DNA of 64,000 nucleotides from Bog-793 sp050014835 (GTDB lineage: Bacteria; Actinomycetota; Acidimicrobiia; Acidimicrobiales; Bog-793), in NCBI GenBank assembly GCA_050014835.1, contig JBEKCO010000010.1:1-64000 (forward strand), given 5' to 3'. A program made the position numbers and the translations under genes. A model generated the notes under the pieces. It was not told the origin of the DNA, did not search any database, and saw only the letters and a list, made by a program, of their open reading frames with translations. Positions within the stretch are counted from its first letter, which is position 1; the number at the start of each line of letters is the position of its first letter. Shown here piece by piece: positions 26,141-34,400 of this stretch.

Positions 26141-26156
26141 GGGCGCCGCAGCGCCC
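26141..26156 (-). terminator. Hairpin downstream of small DUF5808-like gene
   Basis: GGGCGC-TGCG-GCGCCC, a 6-bp stem with a tetraloop, 36 nt after the small gene's stop codon and within the 205-bp gap before the methyltransferase. No U-run. The rest of this gap presumably contains the glycan-cluster promoter, but I could not pick convincing boxes. Confidence 0.35.
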
Positions 26157-26192
26157 CTCCGACCGAAGCGCCAGGTCACGCGGCGGATGCGA

Positions 26193-26423
26193 CTACTGAC
26201 CCTGGCTCTGGCGCCGCCGGGCGCTAAAGCGCCGTGGGTGGAAGAACCAGTAGAAGTTGATCGTCCAGCCCCAACCGAAGCTCTTCGGCGGGAAAAGGCG
26301 CGGGTCGTCGCTGTTCCACATCCGCGATCGGGCGCGCTCCGCCGTCGGGGGCTGGAAATCGTAGGGAATACCGAGGAATTCCTTCGGACGGGCACCGTCG
26401 GGTGATCCGGGATCCTTCGCCAT
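26193..26423 (-). CDS. Small DUF5808-like protein
   Basis: A 76-aa protein. The conserved part is C-terminal: PTAERARSRMWNSDDPRLF, PPKSFGWGWTINFYWFFHP, then an Arg-rich tail. This matches my memory of the short DUF5808 family of unknown function, which is often attached to or near membrane proteins. The aromatic GWGWTINFYWFF stretch could dip into a membrane. The start at ATG 26423 is supported by AGGAG 5 nt upstream, better than the further in-frame ATG at 26450. 69 nt after truA. Confidence 0.7.
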   Translation of the reverse strand: MAKDPGSPDGARPKEFLGIPYDFQPPTAERARSRMWNSDDPRLFPPKSFGWGWTINFYWFFHPRRFSARRRQSQGQ

Positions 26424-26492
26424 CGCGCTCCTCGTGCCAGGGTGCCCCATTATCCCGCGGCGCCGCGCGCCGAACCCACGGAGCCGGACTTG

Positions 26493-27377
26493 TCAGGACC
26501 AGGTCCCGGTGAGGGCCGCCGGATAGCGCACGGCAACGAGGCACAGCCCGGCGGGCGGGGCCGGCGAGGGCGCGCCGGCCCGGTTCGCGCTGGCGAGGCG
26601 GGTGACGAGATCGCTCGGCCGCAGGCGCCCCGTTCCGACGGCGACGAGGGCGCCGACGATCGAGCGCACCATCTGATGGCAAAAGGCGTCGGACTCGATC
26701 TCGAAACGCACCAATCCCTCGCCCGCCGTCGTGAACTCGGCGTGTGCGACCCGGCGCACGATCGGGCCGTCGGGCCGGTCCGGGGGGCGGCGGCAGAAGG
26801 CGGCGAAGTCGTGCTCGCCGAGCAGCGCGTCGGCGGCGAGCCGCATCGGGGCGAGCTCGACCGGCCCCTCGAGGTGCCAGACCGCCCCGCGTCGCCGCGG
26901 GTCCGTCCGGGTGCCCGCCTCGAGGTCGTAGCGGTAGCGGCGGGCGACGGCCGACTTCCGGGCGTCGAAGCCCTCCGGGGCGACGAGCGCCCGCCAGACG
27001 GCGGTCTCCGGGCCGAGCTGGTGCGAGAGCGCCTCGGCGAGCCGGGGCAGCTCCCGGCCCGGGACGAGCGCGCCGTCGCCGTAGCGGTCGGCGAGGAAGT
27101 CTGCGCCGAGGTCGGCATGGACGACCTGGGCGGTCGCGTGGACTCCGGTGTCGGTCCGGCCGGCGCAGGTGAGGCCGACGGCCCGCCCGGTCATCTCGCC
27201 GAGCGCGGCGGCGAGCTCACCGCCCACGGTGCGCTGGCCGGGCTGCGCGGCGAAGCCGTGGTAGCCGGAGCCGTCGTAGGCGAGGCCGAGGGCGATCCTC
27301 CGGGTCGGCGCCGGTTCGGCGCCCGCGGGGGGGCTGGGCTCGACGACGGGTGCCTCGGGGCGGGCCCGCTCGCCCAC
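26493..27377 (-). CDS. truA: tRNA pseudouridine synthase A
   Basis: Isomerises U38-U40 in tRNA anticodon stems (294 aa). The catalytic Asp is in CAGRTDTGVHATAQVVH; YDGSGYHGFAAQPGQRTV, RRYRYDL and FCHQMVRSIVGALVAVG are all present. A Pro/Ala-rich N-terminal extension of about 25 residues precedes the fold. GTG start 10 nt after rplQ, so it ends the alpha operon, as in many Gram-positives. Confidence 0.96.
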   Translation of the reverse strand: MGERARPEAPVVEPSPPAGAEPAPTRRIALGLAYDGSGYHGFAAQPGQRTVGGELAAALGEMTGRAVGLTCAGRTDTGVHATAQVVHADLGADFLADRYGDGALVPGRELPRLAEALSHQLGPETAVWRALVAPEGFDARKSAVARRYRYDLEAGTRTDPRRRGAVWHLEGPVELAPMRLAADALLGEHDFAAFCRRPPDRPDGPIVRRVAHAEFTTAGEGLVRFEIESDAFCHQMVRSIVGALVAVGTGRLRPSDLVTRLASANRAGAPSPAPPAGLCLVAVRYPAALTGTWS

Positions 27378-27387
27378 CGCAGGGCCG

Positions 27388-27750
27388 CTAGCTCGGCTCG
27401 ACGAACTCGACTCTCGCCATCGGGGCGTTGTCCCCCGGGCGGGGGCCGAGCTTCAGGATCCGCAGGTACCCGCCGTTGCGGTCGGCGTAGCGCGGGCCGA
27501 TCTCGGAGAACAGCTTGTGCGCCATGTCCTTGTCCCGCAGGAACGCCACGACCTGCCGCTGGTTGTGCACCCCGCCCGAGCGGGCCCGGGTGATCAGCTT
27601 CTCGGCGACCGGGCGGAGCGCCTTCGCCTTCGCCTCGGTCGTGACGATCGCCTCGGCGGCGATGAGCGAGGCGATGAGGTTGCCGAGCATCGCCTTCTGG
27701 TGGGCCGCGTCGCCACCGAACCGGACGCTCTTCCTCGGGGCCGCCGGCAC
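27388..27750 (-). CDS. rplQ: Ribosomal protein L17
   Basis: Large-subunit protein close to the exit tunnel (120 aa). It has the AHQKAMLGNLIASLIAAEAIVTT opening and the late DRNGGYLRILKLGPRPGDNAPM signature. GTG start one nucleotide after the rpoA stop codon, so translation is coupled. Residues near the start (RKSVRFGGDAAH) diverge from the usual RLGR-x-HRKAM but the rest is standard. Confidence 0.97.
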   Translation of the reverse strand: MPAAPRKSVRFGGDAAHQKAMLGNLIASLIAAEAIVTTEAKAKALRPVAEKLITRARSGGVHNQRQVVAFLRDKDMAHKLFSEIGPRYADRNGGYLRILKLGPRPGDNAPMARVEFVEPS

Positions 27751-27751
27751 G

Positions 27752-28693
27752 TCAGTACCGGTCGCCGGCGAGCGAGAGCCCGCGCTCGTCGAGGCGCTGC
27801 AGCACCTCGTCGAGGGACTTCTGGCCGAAGTTCGTGATGCCGAGCAGGTCCGCCGGCGTCCGTTCGACGAGCTCGCCGATGGTGTTGATCTGCGCCCGCT
27901 TCAGGCAGTTGCGGGGCCGCTCGGTGAGGTCGAGCTCCTCGATCGGCTGGTCGAGGTCCGGTGAGCCGCTCGACGCCGTGGCGGCGTCGCCGAGCTCGAG
28001 CCCGCGGGCCTCGTCGGTGAGCTCGGCGACGAGGTTGACGAGGGCGCGCAACGTCTGGCCCGCCGAAGCGAGCGCCTGGCGGGGCGAGATCGAACCGTCC
28101 GTCTCGATGTCGAGGACGAGCCGGTCGTAGTCCGTCGACTGCTCGACGCGGGTCGGCTCGACGGTGAAGGCGACCCGGCGGACCGGCGAGAAGATGGCGT
28201 CGACCGGGATGACCCCGATCGTCGAGGAGTGCTTGCTCTTCTCCGCCGAGACGTAGCCCTTGCCGCGCTCGACCGTCACGTCCATCGCCAGCCGCCCCTT
28301 GGTGTTGACGGTGGCGATGTGCAGGCTCGGGTTGAGCACCTCGACGTCGGCGGTCAGCTTCAGGTCGGCGCCGGTGACCTCCGCTGGACCGCGCACGTCG
28401 ACGCGCAGCGTCACCCGCTCGTCGGACTCGACGACGAGGACGAGGTCCTTCAGGTTCAGAATGATGTCGCTGACGTCCTCTTTCACGCCGGACAGGTAGG
28501 TGAACTCGTGGAGGGCGTCGTCGAAACGGACCTGGGTCACCGCGGCGCCCGGGATCGACGAGAGCAGCGTCCGGCGCAACGAGTTCCCGAGCGTGTGCCC
28601 GAATCCCGGGTCGAGCGGGCCGACGGAGAACCGCTGGCGGTTCTCCTCCTCCTCGCCGATCGCTTCGACGGCAGGTCGCTGGATGATGAGCAT
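27752..28693 (-). CDS. rpoA: RNA polymerase alpha subunit
   Basis: Scaffold subunit that dimerises and recruits beta and beta-prime; its C-terminal domain contacts UP elements and activators (313 aa). GFGHTLGNSLRRTLLSSIPGAA is the assembly helix. The C-terminal domain is intact: IEELDLTERPRNCLKRAQIN, then LGITNFGQKSLDEVLQRL with the DNA-binding residues. ATG 28693 follows GAGGAGCGCC; longer frames to 28915 are spurious. Confidence 0.98.
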   Translation of the reverse strand: MLIIQRPAVEAIGEEEENRQRFSVGPLDPGFGHTLGNSLRRTLLSSIPGAAVTQVRFDDALHEFTYLSGVKEDVSDIILNLKDLVLVVESDERVTLRVDVRGPAEVTGADLKLTADVEVLNPSLHIATVNTKGRLAMDVTVERGKGYVSAEKSKHSSTIGVIPVDAIFSPVRRVAFTVEPTRVEQSTDYDRLVLDIETDGSISPRQALASAGQTLRALVNLVAELTDEARGLELGDAATASSGSPDLDQPIEELDLTERPRNCLKRAQINTIGELVERTPADLLGITNFGQKSLDEVLQRLDERGLSLAGDRY

Positions 28694-28718
28694 TGGCGCT
28701 CTCCTCGCTCGGGCGCGG

Positions 28719-29345
28719 CTACTTCGAGTACAGCTCGACGATGAGCTGCTCGCGCACCTGGGTGTCGATCTGTTCGCGCTCGGGCAGCGCCCGGACGCGG
28801 ACGGTGCTGCCGCCCTCCTCGACCTCGAGCCAGCCGGGGACGGGCCGGTCGATGAGGTCGAGGTTCTGGCGCACCGTGATGAAGTCCGCCGCCTTCTCGG
28901 AGAGGGCGACGACATCGCCGAGCCGGACCCGGAAACTCGCGATCGTCACCCGGTGGTCGTTCACGCGCACGAGCCCGTGGGAGACGAACTGGCGCGCCTG
29001 GGACCGGCTCGTGGCCCAGCGGGCCCGGAAGACGACGTTGTCGAGGCGGGTCTCGAGCATGCGGAGCAGGTTCTCGCCGGTGATGCCCGGGCGATGGCTC
29101 GCCTCCTCGTAGAGGCTGCGGAACTGTCTCTCCAGCACGCCGTAGATGCGCCGGGCCTTCTGCTTCTCGCGCAGCTGGGCGAGGTACTCCGAGCCCTGGC
29201 GCGACCGGTCCCGCCCGTGCTCACCCGGCGGGTACGGCCGCCGTTCGATCGGGCACTGCGGGCTCTCGCACTTCGGCCCTTTCAAGAAGAGCTTGACCTT
29301 CTCGCGGCGGCACAACCGGCACACCGGACCCAGGTAACGGGCCAT
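28719..29345 (-). CDS. rpsD: Ribosomal protein S4, zinc-binding type
   Basis: Primary 16S rRNA binder and 30S assembly initiator (208 aa). The N-terminus holds four cysteines, PVCRLCRREK and KCESPQCPIE, so this is the C+ zinc form. The S4 domain has RLDNVVFRARWATSRSQARQ and GLVRVNDHRVTI. ATG 29345 gives MARYLGPVC with the family length. It lies between rpsK and rpoA, the standard alpha-operon place; S4 often regulates this operon. Confidence 0.98.
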   Translation of the reverse strand: MARYLGPVCRLCRREKVKLFLKGPKCESPQCPIERRPYPPGEHGRDRSRQGSEYLAQLREKQKARRIYGVLERQFRSLYEEASHRPGITGENLLRMLETRLDNVVFRARWATSRSQARQFVSHGLVRVNDHRVTIASFRVRLGDVVALSEKAADFITVRQNLDLIDRPVPGWLEVEEGGSTVRVRALPEREQIDTQVREQLIVELYSK

Positions 29346-29362
29346 CGTCGTCCTTTCCTCGC

Positions 29363-29764
29363 CTAGACCCGGCGCCGCTTCTTGGGGCGGCAGCCGTTGT
29401 GCGGGATGGGCGTGACGTCCTTGATCCCCGTCACCTCGATGCCGGTCGCGGCGAGCGACCGGATCGCCGTCTCGCGTCCCGAACCGGGTCCCCGGACGAG
29501 CACGTCGACACGGCGTACGCCGTGCTCCATCGCCCGGCGGGCGCACTGCTCGGCGGCCATCTGGGCGGCGAACGGCGTCGACTTGCGAGAGCCCTTGAAG
29601 CCGACGTTGCCGGCGGAGGCCCAGGCGATGACGTTGCCCTCGTGGTCGGCGATCGAGACGATCGTGTTGTTGAACGAGCTCTTGATGTGGGCGACGCCGT
29701 GGGCGACGTTCTTGCGCTCGCGCTTGCGGGGCCGGCGGCCCCCGGGCTTCGTCGGCTTGGCCAT
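29363..29764 (-). CDS. rpsK: Ribosomal protein S11
   Basis: Platform protein of the 30S subunit (133 aa). KNVAHGVAHIKSSFNNTIVS, WASAGNVGFKGSRKSTPFAA, RGPGSGRETAIRSL and the basic end PIPHNGCRPKKRRRV are diagnostic. ATG at 29764, 79 nt after rpsM, a somewhat long gap for this operon but without a visible hairpin. Confidence 0.98.
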   Translation of the reverse strand: MAKPTKPGGRRPRKRERKNVAHGVAHIKSSFNNTIVSIADHEGNVIAWASAGNVGFKGSRKSTPFAAQMAAEQCARRAMEHGVRRVDVLVRGPGSGRETAIRSLAATGIEVTGIKDVTPIPHNGCRPKKRRRV

Positions 29765-29843
29765 CAGGCGCCGACCTCGGGGCGGCCCGCCAGTCGACAG
29801 GGCGCGGCGGCGGGAGAGTGGCTGGTGTGGCGGGTCGGACTCA

Positions 29844-30224
29844 TCAGTGCTTGCGGACCTTCTTCTTCCCGGCGACGGTCTTCTTCGGGCCCTTGCGGGT
29901 TCGGGCGTTCGTGTGCGTGCGCTGTCCCCGCACGGGGAGTCCCCGGCGGTGGCGGACGCCCTGATAGGAGCCGATCTCCATCTTCCGCTTGATGTCCTGG
30001 GCGACATCGCGCCGCAGGTCCCCTTCGACTTTCAGGTTGGCGTCGACGTAGGTGCGGATCCGGGCGACCTCTTCCTCGGTGAGGTCGCGCACCCGCGTGC
30101 TCACGTCGAGGTCGGCCGCCACACAGATCTGCTGCGCGGTCGTGCGGCCGATGCCGTAGATGTAGGTGAGCGAGATCTCGAGACGCTTCTCGCGCGGGAT
30201 GTCGACGCCGGAGATGCGAGCCAT
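29844..30224 (-). CDS. rpsM: Ribosomal protein S13
   Basis: 30S head protein contacting the 50S subunit and P-site tRNA (126 aa). RISGVDIPREKRLEISLTYI, GIGRTTAQQICVAADL, the GSYQGVRHRRGLPVRGQRT loop and the Lys-rich tail KKTVAGKKKVRKH are present. ATG is 3 nt from the rpmJ stop. Confidence 0.98.
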   Translation of the reverse strand: MARISGVDIPREKRLEISLTYIYGIGRTTAQQICVAADLDVSTRVRDLTEEEVARIRTYVDANLKVEGDLRRDVAQDIKRKMEIGSYQGVRHRRGLPVRGQRTHTNARTRKGPKKTVAGKKKVRKH

Positions 30225-30227
30225 CTT

Positions 30228-30341
30228 CTAGCCCTGACGCTGCTTGTGGCGCGGGTTGTCGCAGATCACGACCACGCGGCCGTGCCGGCGGATGACCTTG
30301 CACTTCTCGCACATCGCTTTGACGCTCGGACGTACCTTCAC
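30228..30341 (-). CDS. rpmJ: Ribosomal protein L36, zinc type
   Basis: Tiny 37-aa large-subunit protein. Translation gives MKVRPSVKAMCEKCKVIRRH, then GRVVVICDNPRHKQRQG. The zinc ligands Cys11, Cys14, Cys27 and His32 are all present, so this is the C+ form. It starts at GTG 30341 behind GGATGGGGAA and lies between infA and rpsM as in most bacteria. Confidence 0.96.
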   Translation of the reverse strand: MKVRPSVKAMCEKCKVIRRHGRVVVICDNPRHKQRQG

Positions 30342-30395
30342 TTCCCCATCCTCTGGATCGTGGTTCGGCGGGACCCCGCGGACACCCGCTCGTGC

Positions 30396-30620
30396 CTACT
30401 TGTACCGATAGGTGATCCGGCCTCTCGACAGGTCGTACGGTGTGATCTCGACCTGGACTCGGTCGCCCGGGAGGATGCGGATGCGGTGCATGCGCATCTT
30501 GCCTGAGCTGTGGGCGAGCACCTTGTGACCGTTCTCGAGCTCGACACGGAACATCGCGTTCGGCAACGGCTCGACGACCGTGCCCTCGAGCACGATCGCG
30601 TCTTCCTTCGGCTTCGGCAG
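30396..30620 (-). CDS. infA: Translation initiation factor IF-1, apparent CTG start
   Basis: OB-fold factor (74 aa) that binds the ribosomal A site during initiation. The body EGTVVEPLPNAMFRVELENG, HKVLAHSSGKMRMHRIRILP and SPYDL-like TPYDLSRGRITYRYK is fully conserved. The N-terminal PKPKEDAIVLEG part has no ATG, GTG or TTG in frame before it; the frame upstream meets TGA. A CTG at 30620 immediately precedes PKPKEDAI and sits 5 nt after a perfect AGGAGG (30631-30626). The nearer GTG at 30593 would delete ten conserved residues. An ATG abutting the AGGAGG is in another frame. Confidence 0.9.
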   Translation of the reverse strand: MPKPKEDAIVLEGTVVEPLPNAMFRVELENGHKVLAHSSGKMRMHRIRILPGDRVQVEITPYDLSRGRITYRYK

Positions 30621-30824
30621 GTCATCCTCCTCGACAGATCTTCCGCTTCACGGGTGCACCGCGCATCTGCACGCGGCACCGCGCCATCGGCCCACGGCGA
30701 GCGGTGGGACCGCCCCGATCGTCCGCGTGACCTGCGGCCGTGGGGCCACAAGATGTGCATTCTCGCATGTGCTCAGCGGCCCGCGACAACAAAACGACGG
30801 GCCGGCCGACCCGAAGCAGAGAGG

Positions 30825-30833
30825 ATTTTAGCA
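30825..30833 (-). promoter_or_regulatory. Candidate infA/alpha-operon promoter (extended -10)
   Basis: TGCTAAAAT on the minus strand, a TGn-extended -10, overlaps the region just after the map stop codon. It would give a leader of about 200 nt before infA. The leader contains CGCGACAACAAAA (30782-30794, plus strand), the same 13-mer found in the rpoB promoter. No clear -35. Confidence 0.4.
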
Positions 30834-30835
30834 CC

Positions 30836-31591
30836 TCACGGCCGGTTCGGTCGCGGTCGGGTAAGCACCTCCGGGCCGTCCTCGGTGATCGCGATCGTGT
30901 GCTCGAAGTGTGCCGACAGGCTCCCGTCGGCCGTCACGACGCTCCATCCGTCGTCGAGCTCGACCGTGTCCGGACCGCCGACGTTCACCATCGGCTCGAC
31001 GGCGAAGACGTTCCCGACCTTCAGCTTCGGGCCCGGGGCGCCAGGCCAGTAGTTCGGGACCGGGGGCTCCTCGTGCATCTCGGTCCCGATCGCGTGCCCG
31101 ACGTACTTGCGCACGACGGAGAACCCGGCCGCCTCGACGAGGCCCTGGACCGCCCGGCCGATCTCGTGGAGCCGGTTGCCGGGGCGCATGACGTCCACCC
31201 CCCGCCACAGCGAGGCCTCGGTCACCTCCATGAGCCGGCGGGCGAGAGCAGAGACCTCGCCGACCGGGGCCGTGTAGGCGGCGTCGCCGTGGTAGCCCTC
31301 CACGATCGCCCCGCAGTCGATCGAGATGATGTCGCCCTCTTCGAGCACGTAGCCACCGGGGATGCCGTGCACGATCATCTGGTTCGGCGAGGTGCAGACG
31401 ACCGCCGGGAAGCCGTGGTAGTTGAGGAAGTTCGAGCGCGCCCCCCGCCGCTCGAGGACGGCCCGGGCGACCGAGTCGAGTTCGAGGGTCGTGGCACCCG
31501 GGCGGATCGCGGCCTTTGTCTCGGCCATGATCTCGGCGACGACGCGCCCGGCGCGGCGCATCTTGTCGATCTCCTGGGCGGTGCGGATCAC
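30836..31591 (-). CDS. map: Methionine aminopeptidase, type I
   Basis: Removes the initiator methionine from nascent proteins (251 aa). Metal ligands are visible in order: IDCGAIVEGYHGDAAYT (two Asp), GHAIGTEMHEEP (His), and the Glu residues in VEPMVNVGG and HFEHTIAITEDG. GTG 31591 overlaps the adk stop (GTGA), which excludes a longer frame to 31861. It lacks the N-terminal zinc-finger or SH3-like extension of MapB types. Confidence 0.96.
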   Translation of the reverse strand: MIRTAQEIDKMRRAGRVVAEIMAETKAAIRPGATTLELDSVARAVLERRGARSNFLNYHGFPAVVCTSPNQMIVHGIPGGYVLEEGDIISIDCGAIVEGYHGDAAYTAPVGEVSALARRLMEVTEASLWRGVDVMRPGNRLHEIGRAVQGLVEAAGFSVVRKYVGHAIGTEMHEEPPVPNYWPGAPGPKLKVGNVFAVEPMVNVGGPDTVELDDGWSVVTADGSLSAHFEHTIAITEDGPEVLTRPRPNRP

Positions 31592-32265
31592 GCCCCGGCC
31601 CCACCGGCTCCGAGCCGCGCCTCGACGAGCGCGAGGAGCCGGCCCGCCACCTCCTCGACGATGCCGGTCGCGTCGACCGGGACGAGCTTGCCGGCCGTCG
31701 CGTAGCGGGCGATGAGCGGCGCCGTCTGGGCGTCGTAGAGGGCGAGGCGCCGCGTCACGGCCTCCTCGGTGTCGTCCTCGCGCTGGATGACCTCGCCACC
31801 GCAGACATCGCAGGTCCAGTCCACCTTCGGCGGCGCCGTCGTGGCGTAGACCCGGCCGCACACCGAGCAGGTGCGCCGCTGGGCGATCCGCCCGACGACG
31901 ACGCTCGTCGGGATCTCCAGGCTCACGACCACGTCGATCACCGAGGGCTCCAGGATGTCGTCAAGCCGGTCGGCCTGGCCGACGGTCCGCGGGAAGCCGT
32001 CGAGCACGAAGCCACGCGCCGCCGCGTCGTCCTCCGCGAGGCGCGCCGCCATCACCTCGAGGATGATGTCGTCGGAGACGAGCTCGCCGGCCTCCATCGT
32101 GGACTGGACGCGGGCCCCCAGCGCAGATCCGGACTTCACCGCGGCGCGCAGCATGTCCCCGGTCGAGATGTGCGGGATGCCGTAGTGCTGCGAGATCCGC
32201 ACGCACTGGGTTCCCTTCCCCGATCCCTGCTTGCCGAGGACGATGAGACGAGCGGCCCGGTCCAT
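31588..32265 (-). CDS. adk: Adenylate kinase, zinc-LID type
   Basis: Interconverts AMP, ADP and ATP (225 aa). P-loop LIVLGKQGSGKGTQ (Gln replaces the common Pro), the AMP site STGDMLRAAV, and GFVLDGFPRTVGQ are present. The long LID carries CSVCGRVYATTAPPKVDW and CDVCGG, four cysteines that bind zinc in Gram-positive-type enzymes. ATG abuts the secY stop with no gap; its stop overlaps map. Part of the spc operon tail. Confidence 0.97.
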   Translation of the reverse strand: MDRAARLIVLGKQGSGKGTQCVRISQHYGIPHISTGDMLRAAVKSGSALGARVQSTMEAGELVSDDIILEVMAARLAEDDAAARGFVLDGFPRTVGQADRLDDILEPSVIDVVVSLEIPTSVVVGRIAQRRTCSVCGRVYATTAPPKVDWTCDVCGGEVIQREDDTEEAVTRRLALYDAQTAPLIARYATAGKLVPVDATGIVEEVAGRLLALVEARLGAGGAGA

Positions 32266-33549
32266 CTAGGTGAGGTAGCCCTCGTAGTTGCGCATGGTCA
32301 GCTGGCTGTTGATCTGCTGGTTCGTCTGCAGCGCGACGCCGACGCTGATGAGCAACGTCGTCCCGAAGAACGGGATCCCCGTGACGTGCCAGGCAGCGAG
32401 GATCGCCGACGGCGTGAGCGCGACGAAGGCGAGGAAGAGCGACCCGGGAAGCGTGATGCGGTTGAGGATCTTCGACAGGTAGCTCTCGGTCGGCGGCCCG
32501 GGGCGGATCCCGGGGATGTACCCGCCCTGCTTGCGGATCTGGTCCGCCTGCTGGACGGGGTCGAAGCTCACCTGGACGTAGAAGAACGTGAAGGCGACGA
32601 TGAACAGTCCGTAGAGGACGAGGTAGACGCCGCCCGTCGGGTTCACGAGGTTCGCCGTGATCCAGGTCCGCGCGCTGGTCCACGGCAGCACCGTCGAGAT
32701 GAGGACCGGGATGTAGAGCAGCGAGCTCGCGAAGATGATCGGGATCACGCCGGCCTGGTTCACCTTCAGCGGGATGTACGTGCTCTGGCCGCCGTACATC
32801 CGGCGTCCCTGGACCCGGCGGGCGAAGGTCACGGGGATCCGCCGCTGGCCGAGCTCGACGAACACGATGGCGACGAGCAGCGCCACGCAGACGATGCCGA
32901 TGATCGCCAGCCCCGACCAGGACTTGTCCGCCTTGATGAGGTCGACGTCGAGGGGCACGGTCGCCACGACGTTGGCGAAGATGATGATCGACATCCCCTG
33001 GCCGATGCCGCGCTGGGTGATGAGCTCGCCGAGCCACATGACGAACGCCGTGCCGGCGGTGAACGTGAGGATGATGAACAGCACCCGCATCGCGGTGAAG
33101 TCCGGGATGAGGTCGACGTTCGACCCGACGAGCTCGCCGGAGTGGAGCAGGAACACGAGGCCCGACGACTGCATGAGGGCGAGCGAGACGGTCAGGTAAC
33201 GGGTCGCCTGGGTCAGCTTGCGCTGGCCGACGGCACCCTGGTCGCGCCACTCGCTGAACTTCGGGATCACCGTCGTCAGAAGCTGGATGATGATCGACGA
33301 GGTGATGTAGGGCATGATCCCGAGCCCGAGGACCGCGGCCCGCGCGAGCGCCCCTCCCGAGAACAGGTTCAAAAAGCCGAGGATCCCCGAGCCCTTGGCG
33401 GCGTTCGAGATCGACTGGATCGCCTTGAAACTCACGCCCGGGACGGGGATGTTGGCCCCGAGCTGATAGATCGCGATCACGAGCAGCGTGAACAGGACCT
33501 TGTTGCGGAGGTCGGCGACCCGGACGATGTTCTTCAGGCTCGAGAGCAC
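32266..33549 (-). CDS. secY: Protein translocase channel subunit SecY
   Basis: Ten-helix channel of the Sec translocon (427 aa). The plug-region sequence GSGILGFLNLFSGGALARAAVLG, the SSIIIQLLTTVIPKF helix, GIGQGMSIIIFANVVA, and the SecA-contacting loop QVSFDPVQQADQIRKQGGYI with PGIRPG are all recognisable. It works with SecE (encoded at 59817). The 95-bp gap between rplO and secY has no gene; nothing strong is seen in it. Confidence 0.98.
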   Translation of the reverse strand: MLSSLKNIVRVADLRNKVLFTLLVIAIYQLGANIPVPGVSFKAIQSISNAAKGSGILGFLNLFSGGALARAAVLGLGIMPYITSSIIIQLLTTVIPKFSEWRDQGAVGQRKLTQATRYLTVSLALMQSSGLVFLLHSGELVGSNVDLIPDFTAMRVLFIILTFTAGTAFVMWLGELITQRGIGQGMSIIIFANVVATVPLDVDLIKADKSWSGLAIIGIVCVALLVAIVFVELGQRRIPVTFARRVQGRRMYGGQSTYIPLKVNQAGVIPIIFASSLLYIPVLISTVLPWTSARTWITANLVNPTGGVYLVLYGLFIVAFTFFYVQVSFDPVQQADQIRKQGGYIPGIRPGPPTESYLSKILNRITLPGSLFLAFVALTPSAILAAWHVTGIPFFGTTLLISVGVALQTNQQINSQLTMRNYEGYLT

Positions 33550-33644
33550 GACGCCTCCCGTTCAGCGGCGCTCGCCCGTCGGCCGACGAGGCGCCGGTCC
33601 GACCCTACCGTCCACCCCGTCACGGTCCCGATCACCCCGTCCGC

Positions 33645-34133
33645 CTAGCGGTTCGCGAGCGCGTTGCCCCGCACGGGGGGACGCCGGTTGCCCCGCGGCG
33701 ACGCCACGACGGTCACGGATCCGCCCGCGGCGGTGATCGCCCGGGCGGCGGACTTCGAGAAGGCGTGCGCCTCGACGGCGATCGCCCGCGAGACCGCGCC
33801 ACGTCCGAGCACCTTCACGAGGCCCCTGGCGTGGACGACCCCGGCGGCGCGCAGCGACTCCGGGGTGACCGTTGCGGCACCGAGCTTCTCGAGGTCGTCG
33901 AGGTTGACAACGTTGTACTCGACCCGGAACGGATTCTCGAAGCCGCGCAGCTTCGGGATCCGCTGGGTGAGCGGGAGCTGACCTCCCTCGAACCCCGCGT
34001 TGACGGTGTTCCGCGCGAGCTGGCCCTTCGTGCCGCGCCCGGCGGTCTTCCCGCCCTTGCCACCGGTGCCGCGGCCAACGCGGCGGCGGGCGCGGTGGGC
34101 GCCGCGAGCGGGACCGAGATCGTCGAGCCTCAT
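33645..34133 (-). CDS. rplO: Ribosomal protein L15
   Basis: Late-assembly 50S protein (162 aa). The glycine-rich N-terminus ARRRVGRGTGGKGGKTAGRG, GFEGGQLPLTQRIPKLRGF and the C-terminal AHAFSKSAARAITAAGGSV are diagnostic. ATG overlaps the rpmD TGA. Ends with a short Arg/Pro-rich extension. Confidence 0.97.
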   Translation of the reverse strand: MRLDDLGPARGAHRARRRVGRGTGGKGGKTAGRGTKGQLARNTVNAGFEGGQLPLTQRIPKLRGFENPFRVEYNVVNLDDLEKLGAATVTPESLRAAGVVHARGLVKVLGRGAVSRAIAVEAHAFSKSAARAITAAGGSVTVVASPRGNRRPPVRGNALANR

Positions 34134-34399
34134 CGCGCACCCGCCTTGGCCGTCGAGGAGGTCTTCGGCCGGTCGCTGGCCCCGCGGGCGCGCGCGCCTA
34201 CCTCGGTGACGCTCACGAGATGGGACACGCGCGCGAGCATGCCACGGATCTCCGGCCGGTCGGCCAGCACGTTGGACTGCCCGATGCGCCGCAGTCCGAG
34301 TGCCCGCAGCGTCGCGCGGTGTTTCGGCTTCCCGCCGATCGCCGAGTGGATCTGGGTGACGAGGATCTCGGCGGATCCCGAGGGCGAGCGCGGCGCCAT
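34130..34399 (-). CDS. rpmD: Ribosomal protein L30, C-terminally extended
   Basis: 50S protein (89 aa); most bacterial L30 proteins are about 60 aa. The core ILVTQIHSAIGGKPKHRATL, LGLRRIGQSNVLADRPEIRG and MLARVSHLVSV is complete. About 27 residues of basic, probably disordered tail (GARARGASDRPKTSSTAKAG) follow. ATG 34399 lies one nucleotide after rpsE; the stop overlaps rplO. Confidence 0.95.
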   Translation of the reverse strand: MAPRSPSGSAEILVTQIHSAIGGKPKHRATLRALGLRRIGQSNVLADRPEIRGMLARVSHLVSVTEVGARARGASDRPKTSSTAKAGAR

Positions 34400-34400
34400 C

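Noticed and set aside
25988..26395. 136-residue N-terminal extension of the methyltransferase frame
   Set aside because: Arg/Ser/Pro-rich nonsense overlapping the small DUF5808-like gene; good Shine-Dalgarno sits before ATG 25987.
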